Assembly (NCBI GenBank): GCA_031277035.1
Contig: JAISLY010000016.1
Span: 1 to 39,327, forward strand
From: Coriobacteriales bacterium
GTDB taxonomy: Bacteria > Actinomycetota > Coriobacteriia > Coriobacteriales > UBA8131
Direction: 5' to 3'
Length of the DNA: 39,327 bases
A program made the translations under genes and the position numbers. Positions 6,719 to 15,502 of the stretch are shown here, piece by piece (position 1 is the first letter of the stretch; every line of letters starts with the position of its first letter). Below the pieces are notes generated by a model that ran no database searches, was not told the DNA's origin, and was given only the letters and a program-made list of their open reading frames with translations.

Positions 6719-7603
6719 TCAACGACGCGGCGTAAAGTCCTGCTCCAGCCACTGCTCAGAGAGTCTTGTGATGGTGCCGTCCTCAATTAACTCGATGATG
6801 ATGGGGTCGAGGAGTGCCTTGAGCTCCAAACCGTGATCATTTTTGGGCAAAACGACGGCAATGGGTTCGGTTGCAACAGGCTCACCGACAATCTCAACCT
6901 CCAGGTTCAACTCCTTGATATACGCGCGGGTCATGACGGGGTCCTCAACGACCGCCACAACCTGCTCGTTGACGATCTGCTCAAATTCCTGCACGGTGTC
7001 ATAATCGGCGTAGACGATCTCGATGGGATTGTCCGGGTGCTCGCTGTTGTAGTTTTCCAGAATCTGCGAATAGGAGCTGCCCGGCTGCCCGGCCACTCGC
7101 TTGCCAGCCAGGTCGTCCAGCGATTGAACCTCCTGATTTCCCTTCTTGACCACAATCACGCTCTGGGCGGTAAAGTAGGGTTCTGAGAAGTAGTAGGATT
7201 CCTCGCGTTCGGCGGTTACCGCCATCTGATCGATCATCATGTCAAAACGACCGGCGGCAACACCGACCAGGCCGCTGTCTGAAGACATGACGTGCTCGAT
7301 GGTATAGCCCGCAAGACGGGCGTCCAGCTCCCGGACGAACTCGGCGTCCAGGCCATTGAGCGTGCCATCCGTATCCAGGAAGGTAAAGGGCGGGTAATCA
7401 TTTTGGGTGGCGTTGTAAAGAACCGTATCGCCAGGTTCGACAGGAGCCCCACTTGGATAATTGCCGCTGGCGGTAACCCCGGCAGCCTCTTCATTGCTCG
7501 CCTGTCCGCTGGAACAGCCAGCCAGAGCCAGGCCTGCACCCGATGCGGCGGCAACGATACCGAGCTTCACAAAACTGCGGCGCGATAGAGACGACTTCTC
7601 CAT
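6719..7603 (-). CDS. Amino acid ABC transporter substrate-binding lipoprotein
   Basis: A 294-residue periplasmic-binding-protein-like (SBP family 3) lipoprotein. The N-terminus has SRRSFVK, which fits a Tat signal, then a hydrophobic stretch and the lipobox LAGC, so it should be lipid-anchored outside the membrane. The mature part carries family 3 features: YPPFTFLDTDGTLNGLDAEFVREL, DMMIDQMAVTAEREESYYFSEPY and LAGKRVAGQPGSSY. I chose the ATG at 7603 because GGGAGG stands just upstream; the ATG at 7615 lacks a binding site. It is the first gene of the operon, behind a strong promoter (7665-7693). The ligand is probably a polar or charged amino acid but is not determined. Confidence 0.93.
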   Translation of the reverse strand: MEKSSLSRRSFVKLGIVAAASGAGLALAGCSSGQASNEEAAGVTASGNYPSGAPVEPGDTVLYNATQNDYPPFTFLDTDGTLNGLDAEFVRELDARLAGYTIEHVMSSDSGLVGVAAGRFDMMIDQMAVTAEREESYYFSEPYFTAQSVIVVKKGNQEVQSLDDLAGKRVAGQPGSSYSQILENYNSEHPDNPIEIVYADYDTVQEFEQIVNEQVVAVVEDPVMTRAYIKELNLEVEIVGEPVATEPIAVVLPKNDHGLELKALLDPIIIELIEDGTITRLSEQWLEQDFTPRR

Positions 7604-7632
7604 GTTCCCTCCCATGTCTGATTTTACTACTT

Positions 7633-7653
7633 AACTTATATGTTTTATAAGTT
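7633..7653. repeat. AT-rich 21-bp palindrome, operator candidate
   Basis: AACTTATA (7633-7640) and TATAAGTT (7646-7653) form a perfect 8-bp inverted repeat around a 5-nt centre. It lies just downstream of the predicted transcription start of the ABC transporter operon and upstream of the ribosome binding site. That location suits a repressor operator. It is the most AT-rich stretch in this neighbourhood. Confidence 0.5.
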
Positions 7654-7664
7654 TTCTAGCGGCA

Positions 7665-7693
7665 AGTATAGGGGGAGCTGCGAACGCTGTCAA
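7665..7693 (-). promoter_or_regulatory. Near-consensus sigma-70 promoter of the ABC transporter operon
   Basis: Minus strand: -35 TTGACA (7688-7693) is fully consensus, the spacer is 17 nt, and -10 TATACT (7665-7670) matches five of six. Start is predicted near 7658, giving a leader of about 55 nt that contains the palindrome at 7633-7653. Confidence 0.75.
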
Positions 7694-7780
7694 GTTGTCG
7701 CGCGGAAGCGTCGCTGAGAAAGCGAGAAACAGGCCGTTGAGAAGCCTTCGTGCAGGGCGTTGAGAAGAGACGGGGAGGAA

Positions 7781-10144
7781 TCAGGGGCCGATGCGAACCA
7801 CAGGCGCGTAGCCAAGAAGCAGTTTTTTTGTCGCGTCACTTTTTTGAAAGTGTATCGAGAGGGCGTCACCTTCAATCGCAACGACCACTCCCCTGCCAAA
7901 TATCTTGTGATCAACCTCGTCTCCGACCGAGAAGACGACCTGCTCTCGCGGGGTATGTGCGGCCATGCGTTCCTTCCGTGACCCCGAGCCGAATATGCCG
8001 TGGCGATCGCCGCGCTTCTCCCAGCCGAATCCCTGCAGGCCCTGTGAGCCAACGCCGCTTGTTCGAAGCAGTTCGGTTGGCAGTTCGGCCACAAAGCGTG
8101 AACACGGGTTTGCCTGCGCCCTGCCAAAAAGGTTGCGGGTCTGTGCATGGGACATACAAAGGAGTTCACGGGCACGTGTGATGGCCACATAGGCCAGGCG
8201 CCGCTCCTCCTCAACACCGCTCTCTCCCTCAAAGGCGGCGACATGCGGAAAGAGGGATTCCTCGAGCCCGGCAATGAAGACGATGGGGAACTCAAGGCCT
8301 TTTGCGGAATGCATGGTCATGAGGGTCAGGTAGTCATCACCCACGCCAAGCGTATCGAGGTCTGAGCGCAGCGCAAGCCATTCCATGAAGGAGATAAGCT
8401 GCAGGTCGGCCCCGGCCGCACCCTCGTCGCCCTCATCGGCCCCGGCCGCATCCGCCGTGGCGCCGTCACCCCCTGTGATGCCACCCGCGCCTGCACCTGT
8501 GCCGCCACCCGCGCCTGCATCTGTGCCGCCACCCGCACCTGCGCCCTCATCGGCCCCGGTCGCCTCGTCGTCCTCATCCTCCTGATGCGTCTGGTCGTAC
8601 TCCCCTGCAACGCCAAAAAACTCCCGGATGTTCTCAATGCGACCCCGCGCCTCATCGCTCTGCTCGGCCTCAAGCGCGGCGATAAGCCCGCTTTTCTCAA
8701 CAAGCATCTCCACAATGCTGCGCAGCTCGCCCCGATAGCCTCGCGCATCCTTTATCAGTTGACAGAACTGCGCAAGCTCACCGCGCGCTCGGACGGGCAG
8801 AGACGATGAGGCGCTGATGTGCTCAGCGGCCTCCATGAAGCTCAGATTTTCCTCGATGGCCTTTGCGGTGATAAGATCAATCGCCTTTTTGCCAAGGCCG
8901 CGTTTCGGCGTATTTATCACCCTGCGCGCCGCGAGGTCATCCAGCGGATTGACGACAAGCTTCAGGTAGGCCATGACGTCACGTATCTCCGCACGGTCAA
9001 AAAAGCGGGTGCCTCCCACAATACGATAGGGCACCCCGGCACGCAGGAGCATATCCTCAAGGATGCGCGACTGGGCATTCGTGCGATAGAAGACGGCAAA
9101 CTGGCGATACCCTCTCCCCTCACGATGCAGGCGCTCGACCTCCGAAGCGATCCAGCGACCCTCGTCGCGCTCGTCCGCGGCCTGGTAGACGGCGATGTTC
9201 TCGCCGCGCGCACCCTCGGTGTAGAGTCGTTTTGCCTTGCGGTTGGCGTTGTGTGCAATCAGGGCATTGGCCGCCTCAAGGATGACCGAAGTCGAGCGGT
9301 AGTTGCGCTCAAGACGTACGACCTTCGCGTCGGGATAATCTTCCTCAAATTCGAGAATATTGCGAACATCGGCCCCGCGCCAGGAGTAGATGGATTGGTC
9401 GTCATCGCCCACCACCATCAGATTACGGTGCGCCTGAGCCAGCAGGGTGCTGATCCGATACTGGGCGTGGTTCGTGTCCTGATACTCGTCTACCAGGAGG
9501 TAACGGAAGCGCCCCTGATACGCTGCGAGCACGTCGGGGTTATCGCGCAACAGGAGCCAGGCGCCTAACAGCAGGTCGTCAAAGTCCATCGCATCCGCGC
9601 GGCGCAGACGCTCCTGGAGCGCCTGGTAGAGACGGGCCGCAAGACGCAGGTGGCTGGTATCGGCCCGCGCCGCAAACTCCTCAGCGGTCAGAAGCTCGTT
9701 TTTTGCGTTTGAAATGGCCGCGCGCATGCCGTTTATCGGGAATTGCCGCGTATCGATGTTTTCCTGCGCGTACAGCTCCCTGAACAGGCGCTTTGAGTCG
9801 TCCTCGTCATAGATGGAGAAGTTGCGCGTGTAGCCCAGTCTGTCGGCATCTCCGCGCAGGAGACGGACGCACATGGCGTGAAAAGTCTGCACCCACATGC
9901 CCCGCAGACCATGCTCAAGCAGGCCCGCGAGTCGCTCGCGCATCTCGGCGGCAGCCTTGTTCGTGAAGGTGATGGCAAGTATCTGGTAGGGCGAGACGCC
10001 AAGGTTGCGCACGAGATGCGCGATGCGATAGGTCAGCACCCGCGTCTTGCCGGAGCCCGCGCCGGCAAGCACCAGTAAGGGGCCCTCGGTCGTCTCAACC
10101 GCTTCTCGCTGAGCGGTGTTTAAGGAATCAAGGTCAAGTGACAT
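7781..10144 (-). CDS. pcrA: ATP-dependent DNA helicase PcrA/UvrD
   Basis: A superfamily 1A 3'-5' helicase for repair and replication. Seen: Q-motif LNTAQREAV, Walker A AGAGSGKT, TFTNKAAAEM, DEYQDTN (motif II), GDDDQSIYSWRGA (motif III), RNYRST (motif IV), TMHSAKGLEF (motif V) and AITRAR (motif VI). The C-terminus (VGDEVDHKIFGRGVVVAIEGD...) is the PcrA-type Tudor-like domain that contacts RNA polymerase. About 60 residues near 521-582 are a Gly/Ala/Asp-rich insertion between subdomain 2B and SFMEWLALRSDLD, built partly from 24-bp repeats. I prefer ATG 10144 from family alignment; ATG 10159 (five residues longer) is also possible, and neither has a well-spaced ribosome binding site. It is the third gene after chorismate mutase and DAHP synthase. 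Confidence 0.95.
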   Translation of the reverse strand: MSLDLDSLNTAQREAVETTEGPLLVLAGAGSGKTRVLTYRIAHLVRNLGVSPYQILAITFTNKAAAEMRERLAGLLEHGLRGMWVQTFHAMCVRLLRGDADRLGYTRNFSIYDEDDSKRLFRELYAQENIDTRQFPINGMRAAISNAKNELLTAEEFAARADTSHLRLAARLYQALQERLRRADAMDFDDLLLGAWLLLRDNPDVLAAYQGRFRYLLVDEYQDTNHAQYRISTLLAQAHRNLMVVGDDDQSIYSWRGADVRNILEFEEDYPDAKVVRLERNYRSTSVILEAANALIAHNANRKAKRLYTEGARGENIAVYQAADERDEGRWIASEVERLHREGRGYRQFAVFYRTNAQSRILEDMLLRAGVPYRIVGGTRFFDRAEIRDVMAYLKLVVNPLDDLAARRVINTPKRGLGKKAIDLITAKAIEENLSFMEAAEHISASSSLPVRARGELAQFCQLIKDARGYRGELRSIVEMLVEKSGLIAALEAEQSDEARGRIENIREFFGVAGEYDQTHQEDEDDEATGADEGAGAGGGTDAGAGGGTGAGAGGITGGDGATADAAGADEGDEGAAGADLQLISFMEWLALRSDLDTLGVGDDYLTLMTMHSAKGLEFPIVFIAGLEESLFPHVAAFEGESGVEEERRLAYVAITRARELLCMSHAQTRNLFGRAQANPCSRFVAELPTELLRTSGVGSQGLQGFGWEKRGDRHGIFGSGSRKERMAAHTPREQVVFSVGDEVDHKIFGRGVVVAIEGDALSIHFQKSDATKKLLLGYAPVVRIGP
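8480..8551. repeat. 24-bp tandem repeats inside pcrA, three copies
   Basis: Units begin at 8480, 8504 and 8528, each starting GCCACCCGC, with only a few substitutions between copies. On the coding strand they give three near-identical 8-residue Gly/Ala blocks (GTDAGAGG, GTGAGAGG and a variant). They lie in a linker where other PcrA proteins have a short loop. Confidence 0.75.
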
Positions 10145-10162
10145 CCCCGCAAAGACCATCCT

Positions 10163-10942
10163 TCAGACGATCGTCTTGCCGATGGCGGCCGCTATCACCC
10201 GTAGCTCGTCCAGAAGCGCGGCAAAGGCGTCCAGGGTCAGCTGCTGAGGCCCATCGGATTTGGCCTGCTGGGGATTGGGGTGCACCTCAATCATCAGCGA
10301 ATCGCAGCCTGCCGCTATCGCGGCCTTGGCAAGTGAGGGGATCAGGTCAACCTGGCCAGCCGGATGTGAGACATCCACACAAATCGGCAACAGGGAGCGT
10401 TTGTGGATGACCGGAACCGCAGCAATGTCGAGCGTAAAACGTGTCGCGGTCTCAAAGGTGCGCAGACCTCGCTCGCAGAGCATGACGTTCGGGTTGCCGC
10501 CCTGTGTAAGATATTCAGCAGCCGAGAGCCACTCGTCTATCGTCGCGGCCATGCCGCGCTTAAAAAGCACCGGGGCGTGGCGCGTTGCCGTCGCCGCGCT
10601 GACGCTTTTGAGCAGTTCGAAGTTTGCCATGTTGCGGGTGCCAATCTGCAATGCGTCCACATAGGAAAGCACCAGGTCGATGTGCGCCGTATCCATGACC
10701 TCGGTCAGGGTGCGAAGATTATGACGCCTGCCGCTCTCGGCAATCAGTCGCAGACCCTCCTCACCAAGACCCTGAAAGGAATACGGGCTGGTACGGGGCT
10801 TAAAGGCGCCGCCTCGAATCCAGTGCAGGCCGAGTGTAGCCAAAGTTGAGGCAACCTGTTCCATCTGCTCGGCGTCCTCGATGGAACACGGGCCGGCAAG
10901 CATGGTGATGGTGCCTGGTTGGTGATAGGGCACGTAGGTCAT
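10163..10942 (-). CDS. aroF: 3-deoxy-7-phosphoheptulonate (DAHP) synthase, KDO8PS-like type
   Basis: First enzyme of the shikimate pathway: condenses phosphoenolpyruvate and erythrose 4-phosphate. The 259-residue protein is a short class I beta-type enzyme. Landmarks are LAGPCSIED, RGGAFKPRTSPYSFQGLG, QIGTRNMANF, PVLFKRGM, LCERGLRTFE, PICVDVSHPAG and DSLMIEVHPNPQQAKSDGPQQL. The metal-binding and PEP-binding residues of the family are in these motifs. I chose ATG 10942: it overlaps the stop of the chorismate mutase gene (ATGA) and has GGAG 8 nt upstream. There is no fused regulatory ACT or chorismate mutase domain; the separate mutase encoded just upstream may play that part by forming a complex. 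Confidence 0.95.
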   Translation of the reverse strand: MTYVPYHQPGTITMLAGPCSIEDAEQMEQVASTLATLGLHWIRGGAFKPRTSPYSFQGLGEEGLRLIAESGRRHNLRTLTEVMDTAHIDLVLSYVDALQIGTRNMANFELLKSVSAATATRHAPVLFKRGMAATIDEWLSAAEYLTQGGNPNVMLCERGLRTFETATRFTLDIAAVPVIHKRSLLPICVDVSHPAGQVDLIPSLAKAAIAAGCDSLMIEVHPNPQQAKSDGPQQLTLDAFAALLDELRVIAAAIGKTIV

Positions 10943-11217
10943 CCGCGCATCTCCTTCGCAACGCGGAGGATGGATTCCCAAATCGTCCGCAGGTCATCTG
11001 AGTACAACGGACCGTGATTATAGCTTGCAAGCCGCGCGAATATCTCCTCCTCGCGCTTTGGGTCGTACAGACCAAGCTGCGACTGCGATTTGAGCGCACG
11101 TATCGCAAGGGACTTCTCAGCTCGCTGGTTGAGAAGCGCAACGATATGCTCGTCGATGCCGTCTATCTCCGATCGCAGGTCTTCTATATCCTGCAAGGCC
11201 TGATTCTCCGCCGTCAT
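10939..11217 (-). CDS. Chorismate mutase (AroQ class)
   Basis: A 92-residue all-helical AroQ-type chorismate mutase, converting chorismate to prephenate for phenylalanine and tyrosine. Seen: the N-terminal pattern LRSEIDGIDEHIVALLNQRAEKSLAIRALK with the conserved Arg, Asp and Lys, then the YDPKREEEIFARL segment and a C-terminal IWESILRVAKEM helix. GGGAG precedes the ATG. Its last codons overlap the DAHP synthase start, so the two are translationally coupled and likely act together, as known for other AroQ/DAHP synthase pairs. It is the first gene of the chorismate mutase-aroF-pcrA unit. Confidence 0.92.
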   Translation of the reverse strand: MTAENQALQDIEDLRSEIDGIDEHIVALLNQRAEKSLAIRALKSQSQLGLYDPKREEEIFARLASYNHGPLYSDDLRTIWESILRVAKEMRG

Positions 11218-11441
11218 AGCGTCTCCCTTTTGGGTCGGGTTGTGGACAGGGCATAAAGCGTGGAGACATTCAGTCTACCACGTATGGCGCCTCTGGGCAG
11301 CCGCCAGAGACGAGCGGTTGGACACACCCGCATCATCCGCTCGAAGCCCCCTTGTCCGGCGTACGCAACCACTACTTCCAGGAGTCGGGAAGCTGGCCGT
11401 AGCCGTTCATGGCGATGTGCAATGAATAAACCGGTGCCTCG

Positions 11442-11473
11442 CGTGCGCCTGCCTCGCGTGAGGCAGGCGCACG
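11442..11473 (-). terminator. Strong hairpin downstream of the surface protein gene
   Basis: CGTGCGCCTGCCTC (11442-11455) and GAGGCAGGCGCACG (11460-11473) make a perfect 14-bp GC-rich stem with a 4-nt loop, 12 nt after the stop of the surface protein gene. No long T-run follows on the minus strand (only TTTATT further on), so it is a probable but not classical intrinsic terminator. The rest of the 268-nt gap (11218-11485) shows no convincing gene. Confidence 0.65.
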
Positions 11474-11485
11474 TCCCCTCCTATC

Positions 11486-14400
11486 TCACTTCCACTGCCA
11501 AGCGAGGCCGTCGTAGCCCTCCATGCCGGTGCGGTTCGTGAAGGTCTGTCCTGACCCGTACGGGGTACCCAGACTGGTTATCAACGTGCCGTCCGCAAAC
11601 GTGGGCTGAGGGGTGACATCGGTCACGGGGGTGCTCACATAGAAGGTATGCCACCAGCTGTGATTCTGATTGATCAGAACAGCGCCCCCCAAGCTCTTAA
11701 AGCCGTTACCCAGAGTGAAGAACGAGAGGTCGGTGAAGCTTGGGCAGTTGTTCCAGGTATATTCCATGAAGTATGTCGCAGCGTTGGTGGGCATCCAGTT
11801 CGTGGTATCGATCATGACAGGCGAGGTGAGGCTGGTGCAGTTATTCCAGGTCTCGCGCATAAAGCCTCCCATGATGGTGCCCGTGATGTTCCAGTGTCCG
11901 GTTTCCGGTACGACCGCCTCGGTGAGGCTGGTGCAGGAGCCCCAGGTGCCGTACAGGAAGCCATCGCCGGTGTTCCCTGAGACGCTCCAGTTGGAGGTGT
12001 CCGGCACGGCCGCCTCGGTGAGGCTGGTGCAGAATTGCCACGTTCGCTCCAGGAATGATGTGGTGTCGAGGTTTGCGACCGTCCACCCGGAGGTGTCGGG
12101 CACGACGGCCTCGGTGATGGGGCAGGAGGTCCAGGTAAAGCTCAGGAAGTTGCGACCGACGGAGCCTGAGACCGTCCACCCGGAAGTGTCGGGCACGACA
12201 GCCTCGGTGATACCACTGCCGCCCCAACTCCGGTTCATGAAGTATGTTCCGACGGAGCCTGAGATCGTCCACCCGGAGGTGTCGGGTACGACGGGCGTGG
12301 TGAGGCTGGTGCAGCCCTCCCAAGTGCTGTTCAGGAAGGATCCCCCGACAGAGCCGCTCACGCCCCAGTCGGACGTATCGGGCACGACCGCCGTGGTGAG
12401 GTCGGAGCAAAACTCCCAAGTGCCGAACATGAAGGATGCCGGGATATCGATGAGGCGCCAGCTGGAGGTGTCCGGTAGGTCCGCCGAGGTGAGGCTGGTG
12501 CAAGCGCGCCAGGTGTAGACCATGAAGTGTTCGCCAAGACTGGTGACCTCCCAGCTGGAGTTGTCTGGTATGCTCGCCTCGATGAGGCTTGTGCAGCCAT
12601 ACCAGGTGCTGTGCATGAAATTCAAGCCGACGGATTGGACGGCATAGTCAGACGCATCCGGAGTCACGGCCCTCGTGAGGTTCTCGCAACCGGCCCAGAC
12701 GCCGTGCAGGTAGTCATCGCCTGTCTCGGTGGCACTTTGCAGGAAGCCTTTGGCAGGCATATGCACGACCTCTTGAATCTTTGCTCTGTTCTCAACGGAG
12801 CCAACGCTGAAGGCGCGCGCCCACTGGAAGGGGGACGTGGTGTCGTGCGGGGTGATGATGATGGTGTAGGTGCCAGGCGTCGTGTAGGTGTGGGGAATAT
12901 TTGTGGCTCCGTTGCCTGCGGCCGTCGGGTCGCTCTCCTGTTGCGGGGCGCTGCTGTCTCCCCAGTTGATGTCCCAGTCATAGGGGGCTACAGTGCCTGT
13001 GGCACTGTAGCCTGCGGTGGAGACGGCGAAGTCCTCGTCTGCGGTGGTGGTTTGGACCGTAAAGATGAGAGCCTCAATCGATTTCCATTGGGCGTAGAGG
13101 GTCTGGGGGGCGGTTATGGTAACGGAGGTGGTGGCGGTTACAGGTGTGCCTGAGCCATCCGCTTCGGTATTCCACTCCTCGAAGTCATAACCGATGCGCG
13201 AAGGTGTGGGAAGGGTGCCGTAGGTATCATCGTAGGTGACAGTCTGGTCTGCGGGTGCCGGGCCATCCCCTCCGTTGACATCAAAGCTCACGGTATAGGT
13301 GTCAGCTTCCCACTGGGCATAAAGCGAAACTCCGTAGCCAAGCGGGTCAATGTCATCTCCCGGCTCATAGGTTTGGCCACTGCCGTCTCTGACGGTGCTC
13401 CAGTAATCGAGGTGATAGCCCGTCGGGGCAGAAAAGTCGGTGATACCACCAAGGCTGGGGACGGTATAGGCGCTTGCAAAGAGCCGGTCTTCGTCGGTAA
13501 AGGTCGTGGTGTCTAAATCGTCGTGGTTTTGGTAGTAGGTCACATCAACATCGCCTTTGGGCGACCAGATGGCATAAAGTTCCGTGTCAGCCGTTATGGC
13601 AACGGTGTCACCTGCCCCGATGGTCGTGCCTGAGGCATCCGGTTCGCTATTCCAGCCATCGAAGTTATAACCCGCTCGCTCAGGGTCGGGAAGTATGCCG
13701 TAGGCATCATCAAAGGTAACCTGTTTGGCTGATGGATCAAGGCCACTGACTGTATCTGCGGTGTTCTTGTCAAAGGTAAGGGTATAGGTCTTTGGCTCCC
13801 AGATGGCATAGAGCGTCTGGTCGGCTGACGTGGCAACAATGCTTGTGCCTGTTATGGACGCACCTGAGCCATCCGGTGCAGTGTTCCAGCCTTCAAAGTC
13901 ATAGCCGGTACGCGAAGGGGCAGGAAGTGTGCCATAGGGACTGCCATAGGTGACAGGCTTTGACAAAGGGTCAAGGCCGCTTACTGTATCTGTGGTGTTC
14001 TTGTTAAAACTTACCGTATAGTCCTCTTCTTCCCACTGGGCATAAAACTCAGAGTCCTCCGTTATCTTTACGGTATCGCCCGGCTCTATGCCATCGCCTG
14101 TGCCGTCTGCTTCGGTGTTCCATTCCTCAAGGTCATAGCCCGGGCGCGTGCTCTCGGGAAGCGGGCCGTAAGGGTCATCGAAGGTGACCACCATGAAGGG
14201 GGGAACCGGCTCGGTGGCATCCGGGGCGTTTGCCTCAAACTCCACCGTATATTCGTTTGGCTCCCACTGGGCATACAGCGTGCTGTCCTTGCCAGGCACC
14301 AGGTTTTCTCCTGGCAGATACGGCGTGCCTGAGCCATCAGGTCTGCTGTTCCACTCTCTGAAGTGATAGCCCACGCGCTCGATGCCTATCTCCTCAGGGC

Positions 14401-15260
14401 CGGGCACCGGGATGGGCTGGCCGGGTACGATAAAGTCTGTGACCGTACCGTCTCCGCCATTGGAATCAAAGTCAAAGGTGAAGTTTTGGCTTGTCTCAAT
14501 ACGCAGCTTTACGGCATAGCGCCCCGCAGGGGTAGCAGGCGATGCCTTGGCAGAAAGGTAGAGACTTACACCTTTTTGTGCGCCATCGGTGCTCTGTGCA
14601 AAAAGCAGCGCCTCGCCTGAGGGCAAGGCGGCCCAAAGACGGTTGTCTGGGGCTGTATTTTTTGCAGGCGCATAGCCTTCGCCAAAGCCGTTTATGACGG
14701 TGTTTTTCTTTGAGGGCTCAGGGTTTGAGGCAAGCGCAAAGCCCACAGCACCCTCCTTTAAGGGCAGGGGGGCGACAAGCGTGCCTTCGGTTGTGCCAAA
14801 GCCATTTTCGATACACAGCAGATAGACAGAGCTTCCATGCTCAAAGGAGCCGTCTAAGGCGATGGGTATCTCGATGGTGGATTGTACGGATGCGGTGCCT
14901 GTTGTGTGGAGGTCTATCTCATAGGCTCTGTTTGCAGCCTGGGCAGTAGACGAAATGCCCCCCCCCCCCCGCCGCAATTGCAAGCACCAGGAGGAGCAGG
15001 GAGACGAAGTGGCTTCGATGGGTGGTGGTCTTTGCGTTTGTCTTTGCGTTGGTCTTTGAGGGGGCTGTTGCATGTGCCCTTGCATGTGCGCCCCTGCCCG
15101 CAGGCACCCTCTGGCCTCTCATAAACAGGAAGGCGGCACAGGCAGCCAATACGAGGGCAAGGACGATAAAGAGCGGGCCTATCATATCACCAGCGGAGGG
15201 AAGCCCTCCTCCAGATGCTCCCTGCAACACGTTGATAATGACGTCGATGTCTTGAGTCAA
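11486..15260 (-). CDS. Large secreted repeat protein (B-repeats, PKD-like, DUF285-type repeats), frameshifted at a G13 tract
   Basis: The mature part is open in one frame from 15085 to 11486. It holds a leading domain, six InlB-type B-repeats (each ending near YAQW or YAIW, about 13082-14485), a PKD-like segment (DWDINWGDSS, HTYTTPGTYTIII), then eleven about 33-residue units with the core TWxxCTSLTEAVVPDTSGW (about 11726-12697). This is a typical adhesin layout. The leader is in another frame: TTG at 15260 (AGAGGGG upstream), a hydrophobic segment, a basic linker with KTNAKTNAKTTT, and a second hydrophobic segment LLLLVLAIAA running into the G tract. As sequenced, that frame stops at 14919 after 113 residues. 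With 12 Gs it would read on as GGGGISSTAQA-ANRAYEID, with a good signal peptidase site, giving 1257 residues. No C-terminal sorting signal is seen. An assembly error in the homopolymer is the main alternative to phase variation. Confidence 0.75.
11726..12697 (-). repeat. Array of eleven about 33-codon repeats in the surface protein
   Basis: Each unit carries TWxxC(T/S)SLT followed by (A/P)VVPDTSxW(T/S)VSGSVG and a FM/FL residue pair. They resemble the BspA-like / DUF285 surface repeat family, which forms elongated solenoids. Copy-to-copy similarity at DNA level is high enough for recombination to change repeat number. The sixth unit lacks its Cys (SWGGSGIT). Confidence 0.7.
13082..14485 (-). 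repeat. Six InlB-type B-repeats in the surface protein
   Basis: Six consecutive units of about 75 residues, each with a Y/F-T-V-x-F-D/N strand, a GY-x-F/L-x-x-W core, a D-GSG turn and an ending L/FYA(Q/I)W. This is the Flg_new/InlB B-repeat pattern found in bacterial cell-surface proteins. The fifth unit (starting DVTYYQNHDD) is the most divergent. Confidence 0.8.
14958..14970 (-). repeat. Poly-G (G13) tract at the frame switch
   Basis: Thirteen consecutive C on the plus strand (G on the coding strand), the longest homopolymer I noticed in the window. It lies inside the leader of the surface protein, right after the hydrophobic core LLLLVLAIAA. Twelve or fifteen Gs would put leader and ectodomain in one frame; thirteen does not. 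Confidence 0.9.
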
Positions 15261-15326
15261 AATAAGCCCCTCTCTCGCAACCCCATCCAGGTACGCACCC
15301 GCTTTCGCGTTTTTACGTTGCTGGGA

Positions 15327-15335
15327 ATTCTAGCA
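15327..15335 (-). promoter_or_regulatory. Extended -10 candidate for the surface protein gene
   Basis: On the minus strand TGCTAGAAT gives an extended -10 (TGn) with -10 TAGAAT at 15327-15332. The matching -35 is weak. It would start transcription near 15320, about 60 nt before the TTG at 15260. The 15261-15502 gap holds nothing else I can support. Confidence 0.35.
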
Positions 15336-15502
15336 CAAGGTTGGCACTGACGGCACGAAATTGCCGAATTCAGGGTTTCATTCTATCCGGACGTCGTATC
15401 CTGCTGCCATATCCCCCGTCACCCCTGGAGACCGGCGAGAATATCACCTGGAGAAAAACTCATCCCTGCCCGCCATCTTTCTGCGCGCGCCCACGTTTCC
15501 CC

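Noticed and set aside
11218-11441. Small plus-strand frames in the gap between chorismate mutase and the adhesin
   Set aside because: No ribosome binding sites, biased Arg/Ser composition typical of chance frames, no recognisable family.
14919-15260. The 113-residue leader as a separate small membrane protein
   Set aside because: Its second hydrophobic segment continues perfectly into the ectodomain with one base removed at the G run, so a split gene explains it better; the short product may still be made in the OFF state.
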